The notes: a model not told the origin generated them from the sequence alone. DNA of 64,000 nt from Agrococcus sp. ProA11 (GCF_039880525.1 NZ_CP156989.1:2601900-2665899); one strand, 5' to 3'. Positions 17,543 through 26,998 are shown, counted from the first letter of the stretch. Numbers and translations: made by a program.

Positions 17543-17947
17543 ATGCGCTTCCTGCTCCGCGTCATCTTCACCGCTGTCGCGATCTGGCTCGTCACGCTGC
17601 TGCTGGACGGCGTCCGCATCGTCTCCTTCGGCGAGCAGTGGTGGGAGATCGCACTCACCACCCTCGGCGTGGCGCTGGTGTTCGCGCTCGTGAACGCGAC
17701 GCTCGGCAACCTGATCCGCATCGTGGCGTTCCCGCTCTACATCCTCACGCTCGGCCTCGTCGCGCTGTTCGTCAACGCTTTCCTGCTCATGATCGTGCAC
17801 TGGATCTCTGGTCTGGTCGGGTATGGCATTCAGGTCGACAGCTTCTGGTGGGGCATGCTCGCCGCCGTCTGCATCGCGTTCCTCACCTGGTTCATCACCA
17901 TCGTCACCCGCCCGATCTTCGGCAAGGAGCGGCCGCGCGAGCGCTGA
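17543..17947 (+). CDS. Phage-holin-like (YvlD family) membrane protein
   Basis: The 134-residue protein has four hydrophobic segments (about 5-22, 36-56, 60-84, 98-124) and little else. The pattern VNATLGNLIRIVAFPLYILTLGLVALFVNAFLL matches the phage holin family 4 / YvlD group common in bacterial chromosomes. The biological role is unknown. It is convergent with the hydrolase gene. Confidence 0.8.
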   Translation: MRFLLRVIFTAVAIWLVTLLLDGVRIVSFGEQWWEIALTTLGVALVFALVNATLGNLIRIVAFPLYILTLGLVALFVNAFLLMIVHWISGLVGYGIQVDSFWWGMLAAVCIAFLTWFITIVTRPIFGKERPRER

Positions 17948-17957
17948 GCGCTCGCCT

Positions 17958-19382
17958 TCACCTGCGCCGCAGTCGCACGCTGACCGCGGCGACCCCGACA
18001 CCGCCCGCGTTCGCGGCGGTGAGCCGCGCGCGGTAGTCGTCGTAGACGAAGTCGTCGAGGCGCTCGAGGGTCTCGACGTACTCGAGACCGGAGTGCCGGG
18101 CCAAGGGCCCGGTGCCGTGGCCGCCGGCGCTCGCGACCGCGGTCGTGTGCACGCGGGGGTCGTCGCCCCAGCCGTCCAGCGCCGGCACCAGGTCGCCGTG
18201 GTGGGCGACGCTGAAGACCGTCACCCCCGGCGGGATGTCGGCGGCGGCGACCGGCCCGCCGACCAGCAGCGCCGTCTCGACGTCGAACTCGCCGGATGCC
18301 GCCACGTTCGCGACCGCGCTGGCGCCCTGCGAGAAGCCGAAGAGATCGACGGCGTCACCCGGCCTGATGCCCGCCTGCCGCATCGCCTCGGCCACGGCCG
18401 CATCGGAGCCGTGCAGGCGTTCGTCGGCGCCCGTGTTCTCGAGGTTTGCGCGCATGTCGAGGCCGCTCGACGGATCTGGCGCGACCGTCTGCGTGCCGCG
18501 CACGAAGACTTGGAAGCGTCGGGACCCGTCGGGCATGCGGTGCTCGTGGATCGTCACCTGGTCGTCCTGCTCGATGATGACGCGCATCGCTGCCACCGGG
18601 TCGGTGATGGGCTCGGCGGGCGGCGGCACCGGCCTCGTGAAGACCGCCCGCACCCGGGCGCCGCCGGTCGCCAGCCCCGTGCCCGTCGCTGCCGTCAGCG
18701 CCACCACGCCGAGCACCTCGTCGTCGCCGATCGCCGACTCGAGCGCTGCGGCGACCGGCAGCGGCACGCCGAGCAGACCCGCCATCGCCTCGTCGGTCGA
18801 CTCGATGGCGAGCGCCAGCGCACCGGCGAACGCCGGATTGGCCATGAGTGCCTCCCCCGCGCGCTCCCAGAAGGCGGAGGTGTCCTGCAGGAAGCGGTCG
18901 AGGTCGATCCCCGCCTGCCGCGCCAGGGCGGTCGCGCGCGCCAGCGCGCTGGGACTGGCCAGCAGCAGCTTCGCCGCCAGCGGCACGGCGACCAGCCCGA
19001 TCGCGACCGCCCACGGCGCTGTGGCGAGCGCGGCGGTGCGCACGGCGGCGCCGAGCGAGAAGGCGACGGTGCCTGCGACCTCCTCGATGCGGTGCCGCAC
19101 GGCATCCGACGCCCATGCGTAGGCACGGCCCGCGAGCTGGGTCTCGTCGTGCAGGCGCTCGAGCTCGTCGACCAGTTGCCGCGCGGCGCCGATCCGCGCG
19201 TCGAGCTCGCCGGCGCATCGCCGCAGCGACGCGCCGTGCGCGATGCCGGCTGCGACCGCCGCGAGGTCGGGCGCGGCGCGCAGCGCATGCACCGCCCCCT
19301 CCGCCCGCCGCTGCGCGTCGCGCAGCCGTGCACAGGCGATGCCCGTCACCGTGGGATCCCAGGCGCTGTGCTTGCCGCTCAC
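17958..19382 (-). CDS. Alpha/beta-hydrolase-fold protein with helical N-terminal half
   Basis: The 474-residue protein has a long alanine-rich helical N-terminal half with hydrophobic stretches around residues 100-150. The C-terminal half is an alpha/beta hydrolase with nucleophile elbow FGFSQGASAVANV and a late GGHGTGPLARH that may supply the His. The GTG at 19382 overlaps the stop of a small helical protein (19379-19642). The architecture recalls actinobacterial DUF1023-like hydrolases paired with WXG100-like proteins. Substrate and location are unknown. Confidence 0.7.
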   Translation of the reverse strand: MSGKHSAWDPTVTGIACARLRDAQRRAEGAVHALRAAPDLAAVAAGIAHGASLRRCAGELDARIGAARQLVDELERLHDETQLAGRAYAWASDAVRHRIEEVAGTVAFSLGAAVRTAALATAPWAVAIGLVAVPLAAKLLLASPSALARATALARQAGIDLDRFLQDTSAFWERAGEALMANPAFAGALALAIESTDEAMAGLLGVPLPVAAALESAIGDDEVLGVVALTAATGTGLATGGARVRAVFTRPVPPPAEPITDPVAAMRVIIEQDDQVTIHEHRMPDGSRRFQVFVRGTQTVAPDPSSGLDMRANLENTGADERLHGSDAAVAEAMRQAGIRPGDAVDLFGFSQGASAVANVAASGEFDVETALLVGGPVAAADIPPGVTVFSVAHHGDLVPALDGWGDDPRVHTTAVASAGGHGTGPLARHSGLEYVETLERLDDFVYDDYRARLTAANAGGVGVAAVSVRLRRR

Positions 19383-19642
19383 ACCGCTCCTTCGATCGCG
19401 AGCGCCAGCAGGTGCAGCTCGCTCGTCTCGGCGATCAGCCGCGACCGCAGCGCCTCGCCGCGGGCGTCGAAGGCGTCGCGCGCCGGGCCGAGCCACGCCT
19501 CCTGGCCGCGCAGCACCGCGAGGCCCGCGGCGTCGTCGAGCATGCGCGCCGCGCGATGCACGGCCCAGATCGCCGCGTGGGCCTCGGCGACCGCATGGGC
19601 GCGGGCTGCGGCCTGTGCGGCGGCGGCTTCGGTCATCGACAT
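19379..19642 (-). CDS. Small helical protein, WXG100-like
   Basis: The 87-residue Ala/Glu-rich, all-helical protein ends WLGPARDAFDARGEALRSRLIAET followed by a hydrophobic helix. A tryptophan-Gly turn between helices recalls WXG100 proteins, but the WXG triplet is WLG here. The start is the ATG at 19642 because GGAGG lies seven bases upstream. It is coupled to the downstream hydrolase. Confidence 0.6.
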   Translation of the reverse strand: MSMTEAAAAQAAARAHAVAEAHAAIWAVHRAARMLDDAAGLAVLRGQEAWLGPARDAFDARGEALRSRLIAETSELHLLALAIEGAV

Positions 19643-19731
19643 CGTTGCGCCTCCATCGCCGGGGTCGGTGCGCACTGTGGCATCGAGGGGCGCAGGTGCG
19701 TCGCGCCGGGACGTCGGGCTGTGGAGAGCGT

Positions 19732-19777
19732 GGTCTCGTGACGCGAGCGGCCTGCGGCCGCTCGATCCTCGACCAGC
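19732..19777. repeat. Second copy of the 46-nt palindromic repeat
   Basis: This is the reverse complement of the unit at 432-477 with a few substitutions. It starts GGTCTCGTGACGCGAGC, has the core GGCCTGCGGCC and ends TCCTCGACCAGC. It lies in the intergenic gap between divergent genes. Confidence 0.75.
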
Positions 19778-19847
19778 GAGCAGGGGCGCGAGCGGCGGAG
19801 GGGCGGCTGCCGCGTGGCGGGGGCGGCGGGTGCGTCAGAATGGTGGC

Positions 19848-20360
19848 GTGACCATCGACCGGGAGTTCGCCGATGCGACGCGCTTCCGCGTCTGCTTCGT
19901 CTGCACCGGCAACATCTGCCGCTCCCCCATGGCCGCCACGGTCTTCCAGCACCTCGCGCAGCAGCACGGCGTGGCCGACCGACTGCTGGTCGCGAGCGCC
20001 GGCATCAGCGAGTACCACGTGGGCGAGACCGCCGACCCGCGCACGCTCGCGGCCCTCGTCGGCGCCGGCTACGACGCCGGCTACCACCGCGCCAAGCAGT
20101 TCAACGCCGAATGGCTCGACGCCTTCGACCTCGTGATCGCGTTCGACCGCGGCCAGGAGCGCGCGCTGCGCTCGCTCGCGCGCAGCGACGAGCAGGAGTC
20201 GAAGATCCGGCTGCTCCTCGCGTTCGACCCGGACTCGACAGCACAGGACGTGCCCGACCCGTACTACTCGGAGGACGAGTTCTTCGGCACCGTGCTGCAC
20301 CAGATCGAGACGGCCGTCACTCGACTCTTCCGCCAGATCCAGCCCGCCATGCGCGCCTGA
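19848..20360 (+). CDS. Low-molecular-weight protein-tyrosine phosphatase
   Basis: The 170-residue phosphatase has the signature CTGNICRSP (C-X5-R-S) at residues 19-27. The C-terminal DPYYSED holds the general-acid Asp near residue 137. Such enzymes dephosphorylate tyrosine in bacterial kinases or polysaccharide machinery. The start is GTG at 19848. No kinase gene is adjacent. It is followed by purB 10 bases downstream. Confidence 0.9.
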   Translation: MTIDREFADATRFRVCFVCTGNICRSPMAATVFQHLAQQHGVADRLLVASAGISEYHVGETADPRTLAALVGAGYDAGYHRAKQFNAEWLDAFDLVIAFDRGQERALRSLARSDEQESKIRLLLAFDPDSTAQDVPDPYYSEDEFFGTVLHQIETAVTRLFRQIQPAMRA

Positions 20361-20370
20361 AGGAGCCACC

Positions 20371-21750
20371 ATGCCGCTGCCCATCCAGCCCCTCTCGCCT
20401 CTCGATGGCCGCTACCAGCGGCAGACCTCCGCGCTGGCCGAGTACCTCTCCGAAGCGGGCCTCAACCGCGCCCGCGTGCACGTCGAGGTGGAGTGGCTGC
20501 TGTGGGTGGCAGAGCACCGGCTGTTCGGCGCGGAAGCCGTGCACGCGGACGCGGCGGCGGCGCTGCGGCAATGGGCGGCCGACTTCGGCCAGACGGAGAT
20601 CGACTGGCTGGCCGAGAAGGAAGCGGTGACGCGCCACGACGTGAAGGCCGTCGAGTACCTGGTGCGCGATCGGCTCGAGCAGCTGGGCCTCGAGCGCCTG
20701 TCCGAGGCCGTGCACATCGCCTGCACGAGCGAGGACATCAACAACCTCTCCTACGCGCTCACGATCCGCTCGGCGGTGCAGGAGACCTGGATGCCCGCGT
20801 TCCGCGCGGTGATCGATCGCCTGCGCGAGCTCGCGCTCGAGCAGCGCGACCGCCCCATGCTGTCGCTCACGCACGGCCAGCCCGCCACCCCCACCACGCT
20901 CGGCAAGGAGCTCGCGGTCGTCGCGTGGCGGCTGGAGCGGCAGGCGACGCGCATCGAGCAGATCGAGGTGCTGGGCAAGTTCGCCGGTGCCACGGGCACC
21001 TTCTCGGCCCACGTCGTGGCCGAGCCGGATGCGGACTGGCCCGCCACCGCATCCGCCTTCGTCGAGCACCTGGGGCTCACCTGGAACCCCCTCACCACGC
21101 AGATCGAGTCGCACGACTGGCAGGCAGAGCTCTTCGGCGCCATCTCGCACGCCGGCCGCATCCTGCACAACCTCGCGACCGACGTGTGGACCTACATCAT
21201 GGTCGGCACCTTCACGCAGATCCCGGTCGAGGGCGCCACCGGGTCGTCGACGATGCCGCACAAGATCAACCCGATCCGCTTCGAGAACGCCGAGGCCAAC
21301 CTCGAGATCGCCTCGGCGCTGCTCGAGTCGCTCTCGGCCACGCTCGTCACCAGCCGCCTGCAGCGCGACCTCACCGACTCGTCGACGCAGCGCAACATCG
21401 GCGTCGCGCTCGGGCACTCGCTGCTCGCGCTCGACAACCTGCAGCGCGGCCTGGGCGAGATCGCGGTCTCGGATACCGCGCTCGACGCGGCGCTGGAGAG
21501 CAACTGGGAGGTGCTGGCCGAGGCGATCCAGACCGTGATCCGCGCCGAGGTGCTGACCGGCAACTCGCAGATCGCCGACCCCTACGCGCAGCTCAAGGAG
21601 CTCACGCGCGGGCAGCGCGTCGGCCAGGAGCAGCTGGTCGCGTTCGTCGACGGCCTCGACATCTCGGATGTCGCGAAGGAGCGCCTGCGCCGCCTCACGC
21701 CCGGCACCTACACGGGCGTCGCGAGCGCGCTCGTCGACCGCCTGCCGTAG
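20371..21750 (+). CDS. purB: Adenylosuccinate lyase
   Basis: The 459-residue fumarase/aspartase-superfamily enzyme acts twice in purine synthesis (SAICAR cleavage and adenylosuccinate to AMP plus fumarate). It starts with LSPLDGRY, has TSEDINNLSYAL near residue 123 and carries the superfamily signature GSSTMPHKINPIRFENAE. A strong GGAG ribosome site precedes the ATG. Confidence 0.96.
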   Translation: MPLPIQPLSPLDGRYQRQTSALAEYLSEAGLNRARVHVEVEWLLWVAEHRLFGAEAVHADAAAALRQWAADFGQTEIDWLAEKEAVTRHDVKAVEYLVRDRLEQLGLERLSEAVHIACTSEDINNLSYALTIRSAVQETWMPAFRAVIDRLRELALEQRDRPMLSLTHGQPATPTTLGKELAVVAWRLERQATRIEQIEVLGKFAGATGTFSAHVVAEPDADWPATASAFVEHLGLTWNPLTTQIESHDWQAELFGAISHAGRILHNLATDVWTYIMVGTFTQIPVEGATGSSTMPHKINPIRFENAEANLEIASALLESLSATLVTSRLQRDLTDSSTQRNIGVALGHSLLALDNLQRGLGEIAVSDTALDAALESNWEVLAEAIQTVIRAEVLTGNSQIADPYAQLKELTRGQRVGQEQLVAFVDGLDISDVAKERLRRLTPGTYTGVASALVDRLP

Positions 21751-21752
21751 GC

Positions 21753-22313
21753 GTGCTCGAGATCCCCGACTTCGTGCCGCACGCCCCGGTGGAGGCGGCG
21801 ACGATCGACGCCTACGACGGGCTGGTGCCTGCGGAGATCCTGGAGCTCTGGCATCGCTACGGCTACGGTTCGTTCGGCGATGGGTTCGTGCGGCTGATCG
21901 ACCCGCACGCGTACGAGGCCCGCATCGGCAATCTGCTCGGCAAGATGATCGGCGAGGGGCCCGCGGTGCCGATCATGGTCACGGCGCTCGCCGACCTGGT
22001 GCTGTGGGAGCCCGATCGGGGTGTCGCCGGTCTGCTGCTGCGGCGCCGGCGCGCCGTCGGCCTCGGCTCGCGGCCGCGCACCTTGGTGCAGCTGACGTCG
22101 AAGCACGGCGCAGCGCACCTGGCACGCGCGTTCGACTGGGCGCCCTACCCGGAGGCGATCGCGCGGCACGGGATACCCCCATACGACCACGTGCTGGCGC
22201 ACCTGCCTCGACGAACCGACGAACCGACGCCAGCGCTCGACGCGCTCCAGCTCCATCCGGCGCTGCCGGCCGTCGAGGCGCTGCTCGACCGGCAGGGGCC
22301 CATCCTGCACTGA
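21753..22313 (+). CDS. GAD-like / Tdi1-type immunity-like protein
   Basis: The 186-residue protein starts at a GTG two bases after the purB stop. The N-terminal half (VPAEILELWHRYGYGSFGDGFVRLIDPHAYEARI) resembles GAD-like/DUF1851 domains. These include immunity proteins such as Tdi1 of DNase effectors, and standalone proteins of unknown role. No toxin gene is adjacent. The immunity role is only a family possibility. Confidence 0.65.
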   Translation: MLEIPDFVPHAPVEAATIDAYDGLVPAEILELWHRYGYGSFGDGFVRLIDPHAYEARIGNLLGKMIGEGPAVPIMVTALADLVLWEPDRGVAGLLLRRRRAVGLGSRPRTLVQLTSKHGAAHLARAFDWAPYPEAIARHGIPPYDHVLAHLPRRTDEPTPALDALQLHPALPAVEALLDRQGPILH

Positions 22314-22342
22314 CGACGCCCGATCAGTGCCACGCTGGAGCC

Positions 22343-23359
22343 ATGCGAGCGACCATCCTGCACGCCCCCGGCGACGTCCGCGTCGAGACCTGGGCGGACC
22401 CATCCATCGAGCGCCCCACCGACGCGATCGTCCGCGTGGTCGCGGGCTGCGTCTGCGGCTCCGACCTGTGGCCGTACCGCGGCGCGAACCCCGCGAGTCC
22501 GCCGCGCACCATCGGCCACGAGGCGATCGGCGTCGTGGAGGCCGTCGGCGCCGAGGTCGAGCGTGTGCGCACGGGCGACTTCGTCATCGTGCCCTTCAAC
22601 CATTGCTGCGGCCGCTGCGTGCACTGCCTCACCGGGCAGACGCAGGGCTGCGTCGAGCTGGCCATGACCGCGAGCGGGCAGGCAGAGCTGGCCCGCGTCA
22701 CGAACGCCGACGCGACCTGCTTCGTGCTCGACGCGGCGCCCGACGCGGCGCAGCACGCGGCGGTGCTGGCGCTCAGCGACGTGCTGCCCACCGGCTACCA
22801 CGCGGCCGTCTCCGCTGGCGTCGCCCCCGGATCGACCGCGGTGGTCGTCGGTGACGGCGCCGTGGGCCTGTGCGGCGTGCTGTCGGCGCGGCGGCTGGGC
22901 GCCGCGCGCATCATCGCTCTCAGCCGCAATCCCGAGCGGCAGCGCATCGCGACGGCCTTCGGCGCCACCGACCTGGTGCCCGACCGCGGCGACGACGCCG
23001 TCGAGGCAGTGCTCGAGCTCACCGACGGTGTGGGGGCGGATGCGGTGCTCGAGTGCGTGGGCACCGGCGAGTCGATGCTCACGGCGTTCCGGGTCGCCCG
23101 CCCGGGGGCGACCGTCGGCTTCGTCGGCGTGCCGCACGGCACGGAGATCCCATGGTCAACCGCGTTCCGCAACAACGTCGGGCTGCGCGGCGGCATGGCG
23201 CCGGTGGTGCGCTACCTGCCCGAGCTGGTACCTGCCGTGCTCGCGGGCGAGATCGACGCATCCGCGATCTTCGACCTCGAGCTGCCGCTCGAGCAGGCGC
23301 CGGAAGGCTACGCGGCGATGGATGAGCGGCGCGCGGTGAAGGTGCTGCTGCGCCCCTGA
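22343..23359 (+). CDS. Zinc-dependent alcohol dehydrogenase family protein
   Basis: The 338-residue MDR dehydrogenase has catalytic zinc ligands in CGSDLW and GHEAIG. The structural zinc cluster is CCGRCVHCLTGQTQGC. The Rossmann fold is VVVGDGAVGLCGVLSARRLGA. No signal peptide is present. The ATG at 22343 is used. The substrate cannot be told; it is a monocistronic unit with a terminator downstream. Confidence 0.9.
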   Translation: MRATILHAPGDVRVETWADPSIERPTDAIVRVVAGCVCGSDLWPYRGANPASPPRTIGHEAIGVVEAVGAEVERVRTGDFVIVPFNHCCGRCVHCLTGQTQGCVELAMTASGQAELARVTNADATCFVLDAAPDAAQHAAVLALSDVLPTGYHAAVSAGVAPGSTAVVVGDGAVGLCGVLSARRLGAARIIALSRNPERQRIATAFGATDLVPDRGDDAVEAVLELTDGVGADAVLECVGTGESMLTAFRVARPGATVGFVGVPHGTEIPWSTAFRNNVGLRGGMAPVVRYLPELVPAVLAGEIDASAIFDLELPLEQAPEGYAAMDERRAVKVLLRP

Positions 23360-23407
23360 CGACGACGATGCCCTGACGATGCCCTGACGCGACGATGCCC
23401 CGACGCG

Positions 23408-23445
23408 ACTCGGCCCGCGCCGGTGGAGACCAGCGCGGGCCGAGT
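23408..23445. terminator. Bidirectional hairpin between dehydrogenase and catalase
   Basis: ACTCGGCCCGCG pairs with CGCGGGCCGAGT across a 14-nt loop between convergent genes. The 45 bases before it repeat GACGATGCCCTGACG with variation. Confidence 0.75.
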
Positions 23446-23456
23446 GGGCTTCCGGA

Positions 23457-24962
23457 TCAGAAGACGGCGGGCGTCCGCACCGGCTCCGTCGCGAGCGACG
23501 TGCGCGGCTCGGCGATGGGCTCCAGGCCCGCCTCGACGCGGGCACCGAGCCCGGCGTCGACCTGCTTCCAGTACGCGATCGCGCGCTCGCGGATCTCCGG
23601 CACGCGCGTCTTGCCGACGTGACCGACGATGTTCGCCACCAGGCGCTCGCGCTCGGGGTCGCTCAGCACCTCGCGCACGAGCGTGCCCGCCTGACCGAAG
23701 TCGTCGTCCTCGGGGTGCAGCGTGACCGCCGAGCGCACGAGCTCGCCGTCGCTCTGCCAGCCGCCGTCATCACCGGCCGCCGCCGCGTCCGCCGCCGGCC
23801 CGCCGAACGAGTTCGGTGCGTACACGGGTGCGCTCGGCGAGCGGAACGTGTGGCGCAGCTGACCGTCCTTGTCGTACGAGTCGACGCTCGTCGCCCGTGC
23901 GCGGTTGACGGGCAGCTCCGCGTGGTTCGCACCCACGCGGTAGCGTTGCGCGTCGGCGTAGCTGAAGATGCGCGCCTGCAGCATCTTGTCGGGGCTGGCC
24001 GCGATGCCCGGCACGAAGTGCGCGGGGCTGAACGCCGCCTGCTCGATCTCGGCGAAGTAGTTCTCGGGGTTGCGGTCGAGCGTCATCTGACCGACCTCGA
24101 TGAGCGGGTAGTCGCCGTGCGGCCACACCTTCGTCAGGTCGAACGGGTTGAAGCGGTAGGTCGCCGCGTCTTCGTACGGCATGATCTGCACCGACAGCGT
24201 CCAGGACGGGTGGTCGCCGTCCTCGATCGCCGAGTACAGGTCGCGGATGTGGTGGTCGGCGTCGCTGCCCGCGAGCTCGTCGGCCTCCTCCTGCGTGAGG
24301 AAGTCGTTGCCCTGGTTGGTCTGGAAGTGGTACTTCACCCAGAACCGCTCGCCCGCCGCGTTGATCCACTGGTAGGTGTGCGAGCCGAAGCCATCCATGT
24401 TGCGCCAGGTCTTGGGCAGCCCGCGGTCGCCCATGAGCCACGTCACCTGGTGCGCCGACTCGGGCGAGAGCGTCCAGAAGTCCCACTGCATGTCGTTGTC
24501 GCGCAGGTTGGAGCCCGGCAGGCGCTTCTGCGAGTGGATGAAGTCGGGGAACTTGATGCCGTCGCGGATGAAGAAGACCGGGGTGTTGTTGCCGACCAGG
24601 TCGTAGTTGCCCTCGGAGGTGTAGAACTTCAGCGAGAAGCCGCGCGGGTCGCGCCACGTGTCGGGGCTGCCCTGCTCACCGGCGACGGTGGAGAAGCGCG
24701 CGAGCATCTCGGTCTCGACGCCCGGCTGGAACAGCGCTGCACGCGTGTACTGCGAGACGTCGTGGGTCGTGACGAAGCGGCCGTAGGCGCCGCCGCCCTT
24801 GGCGTGCACGACGCGCTCCGGCACCCGCTCGCGGTTGAAGTGCGCGAGCTTCTCCACCAGGTAGTGGTCGGTGAGCGCGATCACACCGTCGGCGCCGACG
24901 CTCTGCGAGTGGGCATCGCTGCCGATGGGTGTGCCGACGCTGTTCGTGGTGGGTGTCGTCAT
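23457..24962 (-). CDS. katA: Monofunctional heme catalase
   Basis: The 501-residue small-subunit catalase has the distal His in [12 protein letters not shown], the family fingerprint FHSQKR-like [18 protein letters not shown], and the proximal heme Tyr in [14 protein letters not shown]. It disproportionates hydrogen peroxide in the cytoplasm. The start overlaps the stop of furA, so it is co-transcribed with its regulator. Confidence 0.96.
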   Translation of the reverse strand: MTTPTTNSVGTPIGSDAHSQSVGADGVIALTDHYLVEKLAHFNRERVPERVVHAKGGGAYGRFVTTHDVSQYTRAALFQPGVETEMLARFSTVAGEQGSPDTWRDPRGFSLKFYTSEGNYDLVGNNTPVFFIRDGIKFPDFIHSQKRLPGSNLRDNDMQWDFWTLSPESAHQVTWLMGDRGLPKTWRNMDGFGSHTYQWINAAGERFWVKYHFQTNQGNDFLTQEEADELAGSDADHHIRDLYSAIEDGDHPSWTLSVQIMPYEDAATYRFNPFDLTKVWPHGDYPLIEVGQMTLDRNPENYFAEIEQAAFSPAHFVPGIAASPDKMLQARIFSYADAQRYRVGANHAELPVNRARATSVDSYDKDGQLRHTFRSPSAPVYAPNSFGGPAADAAAAGDDGGWQSDGELVRSAVTLHPEDDDFGQAGTLVREVLSDPERERLVANIVGHVGKTRVPEIRERAIAYWKQVDAGLGARVEAGLEPIAEPRTSLATEPVRTPAVF

Positions 24963-25405
24963 GTGGTGCTCCGTTTCATGTCAGGGTTCTGGGTCTGCGC
25001 GCACTCGGCGCAGACGCCGACGAAGGTCACCTCTGCGGCGTGCACTGTGAAGCCCTCGGGGGCGTCCGCGTGCAGGCACGGGGCCTCGCCCACGACGCAG
25101 TCGACGTCGTCGACGCGGCCGCAGCGGGAGCAGACCGCGTGGTGGTGGTTGTCGCCGATCCGACGCTCGTAGCGCGCGGCGGATCGAGCGGGCTCGAACC
25201 GGCGAAGGATGCCCGCCTCGGTCAGGTCGCCGAGCACGTTGTGCACCGACTGCACGCTCGTGTCGTGCCCACGCTCGGCGAGCGTGCGATGCACGCCCTC
25301 GGCGTCGGCGTGCGGCAGCTGCTCGAGCACCTCGAGCACCGCGACGCGGCCCTGCGTCACGCGCAGCCCGCGCGCTCGCAGCAGCTCGATATCGGTCTCC
25401 GTCAT
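24959..25405 (-). CDS. furA: Fur-family peroxide-responsive regulator
   Basis: The 148-residue Fur fold has a winged helix ([28 protein letters not shown]), the metal site [11 protein letters not shown] and a C-terminal CAEC pair. Linkage and overlap with a catalase gene and a palindrome just upstream fit the FurA/PerR type that derepresses catalase under peroxide. Confidence 0.9.
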   Translation of the reverse strand: MTETDIELLRARGLRVTQGRVAVLEVLEQLPHADAEGVHRTLAERGHDTSVQSVHNVLGDLTEAGILRRFEPARSAARYERRIGDNHHHAVCSRCGRVDDVDCVVGEAPCLHADAPEGFTVHAAEVTFVGVCAECAQTQNPDMKRSTT

Positions 25406-25410
25406 CCCTC

Positions 25411-25429
25411 CACGATAGCGATTATCGTG
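25411..25429. promoter_or_regulatory. FurA autoregulatory palindrome
   Basis: CACGATA-GCGAT-TATCGTG is a perfect 7-bp inverted repeat five bases upstream of the furA start. On the minus strand it includes GATAAT, a possible -10. Binding by FurA is inferred from the known furA-katG arrangement. Confidence 0.75.
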
Positions 25430-25469
25430 AACGAGTCAAAACAAGACCCTCGACGGCGCTCCGAAGCTG

Positions 25470-26309
25470 CTAGCCCTCGGTGACCACGGGTCGGCCGGAG
25501 TCCCGATGGCCCCACTGCGACCAGGACCCGTCGTACACGCAGACATCCCGGTCGACGAGCGTCGCCGCGAGCGCGATCACCGCCGCGGTGACGCCGGAGC
25601 CGCAGCTGGCGATCACCGCACGATCGCCCGCTGCCGCCTGGATCCGCTCCCGCAGCGCCGCGGGCGGCAGCATGCGGCCTCCGGGTGCGAGCGCGCCGTA
25701 GTGCAGCGAGACCGCACCGGGCATATGGCCGGCGCGCACGGTCTCGCGCGGGTCGGGCTCGGCGCCCGAGAAGCGGCTCGCGGAGCGCGCATCGAGCACC
25801 GCGACGTCGCCGGAGTCGAGCGCCGCCGCCGTGACGTCCGCGCCGACGAGTGCCGAGGCATCCCAGCGCACCTCGACGTCGCCCTCGCGACCGGTGGAAC
25901 CCGCGACCGGTACGAGCGGCTGCCCTGCCTCGATCCAGCCCGGCAGCCCGCCATCGAGCACCGCCGCATCGATGCCTGCGGCGCGGAGCATCCACCACGC
26001 GCGGGCGCTCGAGAAGATGCCGGCGGCGTCGTAGGCGACGAGGCGGTCGCCGGCGCGGATGCCGAGCGCGCGCAGCTCGCGCTCGAAGTCGGCGGGCGCG
26101 AGCATGTCGTGCACGCCCACGGGGCCCAGGCCGTCGGCGTCGTCCTGCCGCGACATCGCGCCCCCGAGGTCGAAGCGCACGGCGCCCGGGATGCCCTCGT
26201 CGGGCAGCGGCTGGCTGCTGCCGGGCGGCGCCATGCTCGCATCGACGATCACGAGCCCGTCATCGTGCAGGTGCGCCGCGAGCCACTCGATGCTGACGAG
26301 ATCATCCAT
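25470..26309 (-). CDS. sseA: Thiosulfate / 3-mercaptopyruvate sulfurtransferase
   Basis: The 279-residue double-rhodanese protein has an N-terminal inactive domain and a C-terminal catalytic domain with the persulfide Cys in ASCGSGVTA, the mercaptopyruvate-sulfurtransferase loop type. GHMPGAVSLHYGAL is the rhodanese strand before the active domain. The start is the ATG at 26309. Confidence 0.88.
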   Translation of the reverse strand: MDDLVSIEWLAAHLHDDGLVIVDASMAPPGSSQPLPDEGIPGAVRFDLGGAMSRQDDADGLGPVGVHDMLAPADFERELRALGIRAGDRLVAYDAAGIFSSARAWWMLRAAGIDAAVLDGGLPGWIEAGQPLVPVAGSTGREGDVEVRWDASALVGADVTAAALDSGDVAVLDARSASRFSGAEPDPRETVRAGHMPGAVSLHYGALAPGGRMLPPAALRERIQAAAGDRAVIASCGSGVTAAVIALAATLVDRDVCVYDGSWSQWGHRDSGRPVVTEG

Positions 26310-26371
26310 GCGGCCATCGTGGCAGAGGCTCCGCTGCTGGCGAGCGGATGCGCCGGGCTCGCGGGGCAGTG

Positions 26372-26998
26372 TCAGTGCTGCTCGTCGGGGAACGACGTGA
26401 TGATCTGCTCGGAGCCGAGTCCGAAGCCGACGGTGACCATCCAGGAGCGCTCGACCTGCTCGTCGTCGACGAGCTCGACCAGCACGTCGTAGTTGACGAT
26501 GTCGTCGCGGTACGCCTCGACCCGGGTCGGCTCCTCGAGCGCGCGGTCGATCGCGAACCAGGCGACGTCCTCCCACTCGGCACCGACCAGGTCGGCGAGC
26601 TCGCCGAAGTCGCCCGTGTGGCCGTCGGCGATGTGGCGCCAGCCGGCGCCGGATGCGTTGCCGCAGGTCATGGTGGCGCCGCCCGCCGGCACGTCGAGCT
26701 CCGGCCAGGGCGCCCGGTCGAAGACCTCCAGCGTCTCGCGGCCCGCCATGCCGTCGCATACGCCGTCGGGGTCGACGTCGTCGGTGATCGGGTCGAAGAC
26801 GAGGCCCGCCACCACCAGGTGCGGGCCATCGACGGTAGCCGGCCTCGCATCGCCGCCGTCGGCAGCGGTGCTCGCGGACGGCTGCGCGGCGCCGTCGTCG
26901 GCAGCGCCCGGCGCCGTCGTGCAGCCGGCGAGCAGCAGCGCGGGGATGAGCAGGGCGGGGCTGAGCAGGGCGGCCGGCAGCGGGAGCCGGCGGCTCAC
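26372..26998 (-). CDS. Putative lipoprotein of unknown function
   Basis: The 208-residue protein has a lipoprotein signal ending LLLAGC, a Ala/Asp-rich linker and an extracellular domain with two cysteines near CDGMAGRETLEVFD and MTCGNASG. I do not recognise the domain. The start overlaps the next upstream gene, so three envelope genes form an operon. Confidence 0.7.
   Translation of the reverse strand: MSRRLPLPAALLSPALLIPALLLAGCTTAPGAADDGAAQPSASTAADGGDARPATVDGPHLVVAGLVFDPITDDVDPDGVCDGMAGRETLEVFDRAPWPELDVPAGGATMTCGNASGAGWRHIADGHTGDFGELADLVGAEWEDVAWFAIDRALEEPTRVEAYRDDIVNYDVLVELVDDEQVERSWMVTVGFGLGSEQIITSFPDEQH

Noticed and set aside
19383..20384. Upstream extension of the hydrolase frame
   Set aside because: It is antisense to the tyrosine phosphatase and crosses the small helical gene. 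The GTG overlap at 19382 fits better.
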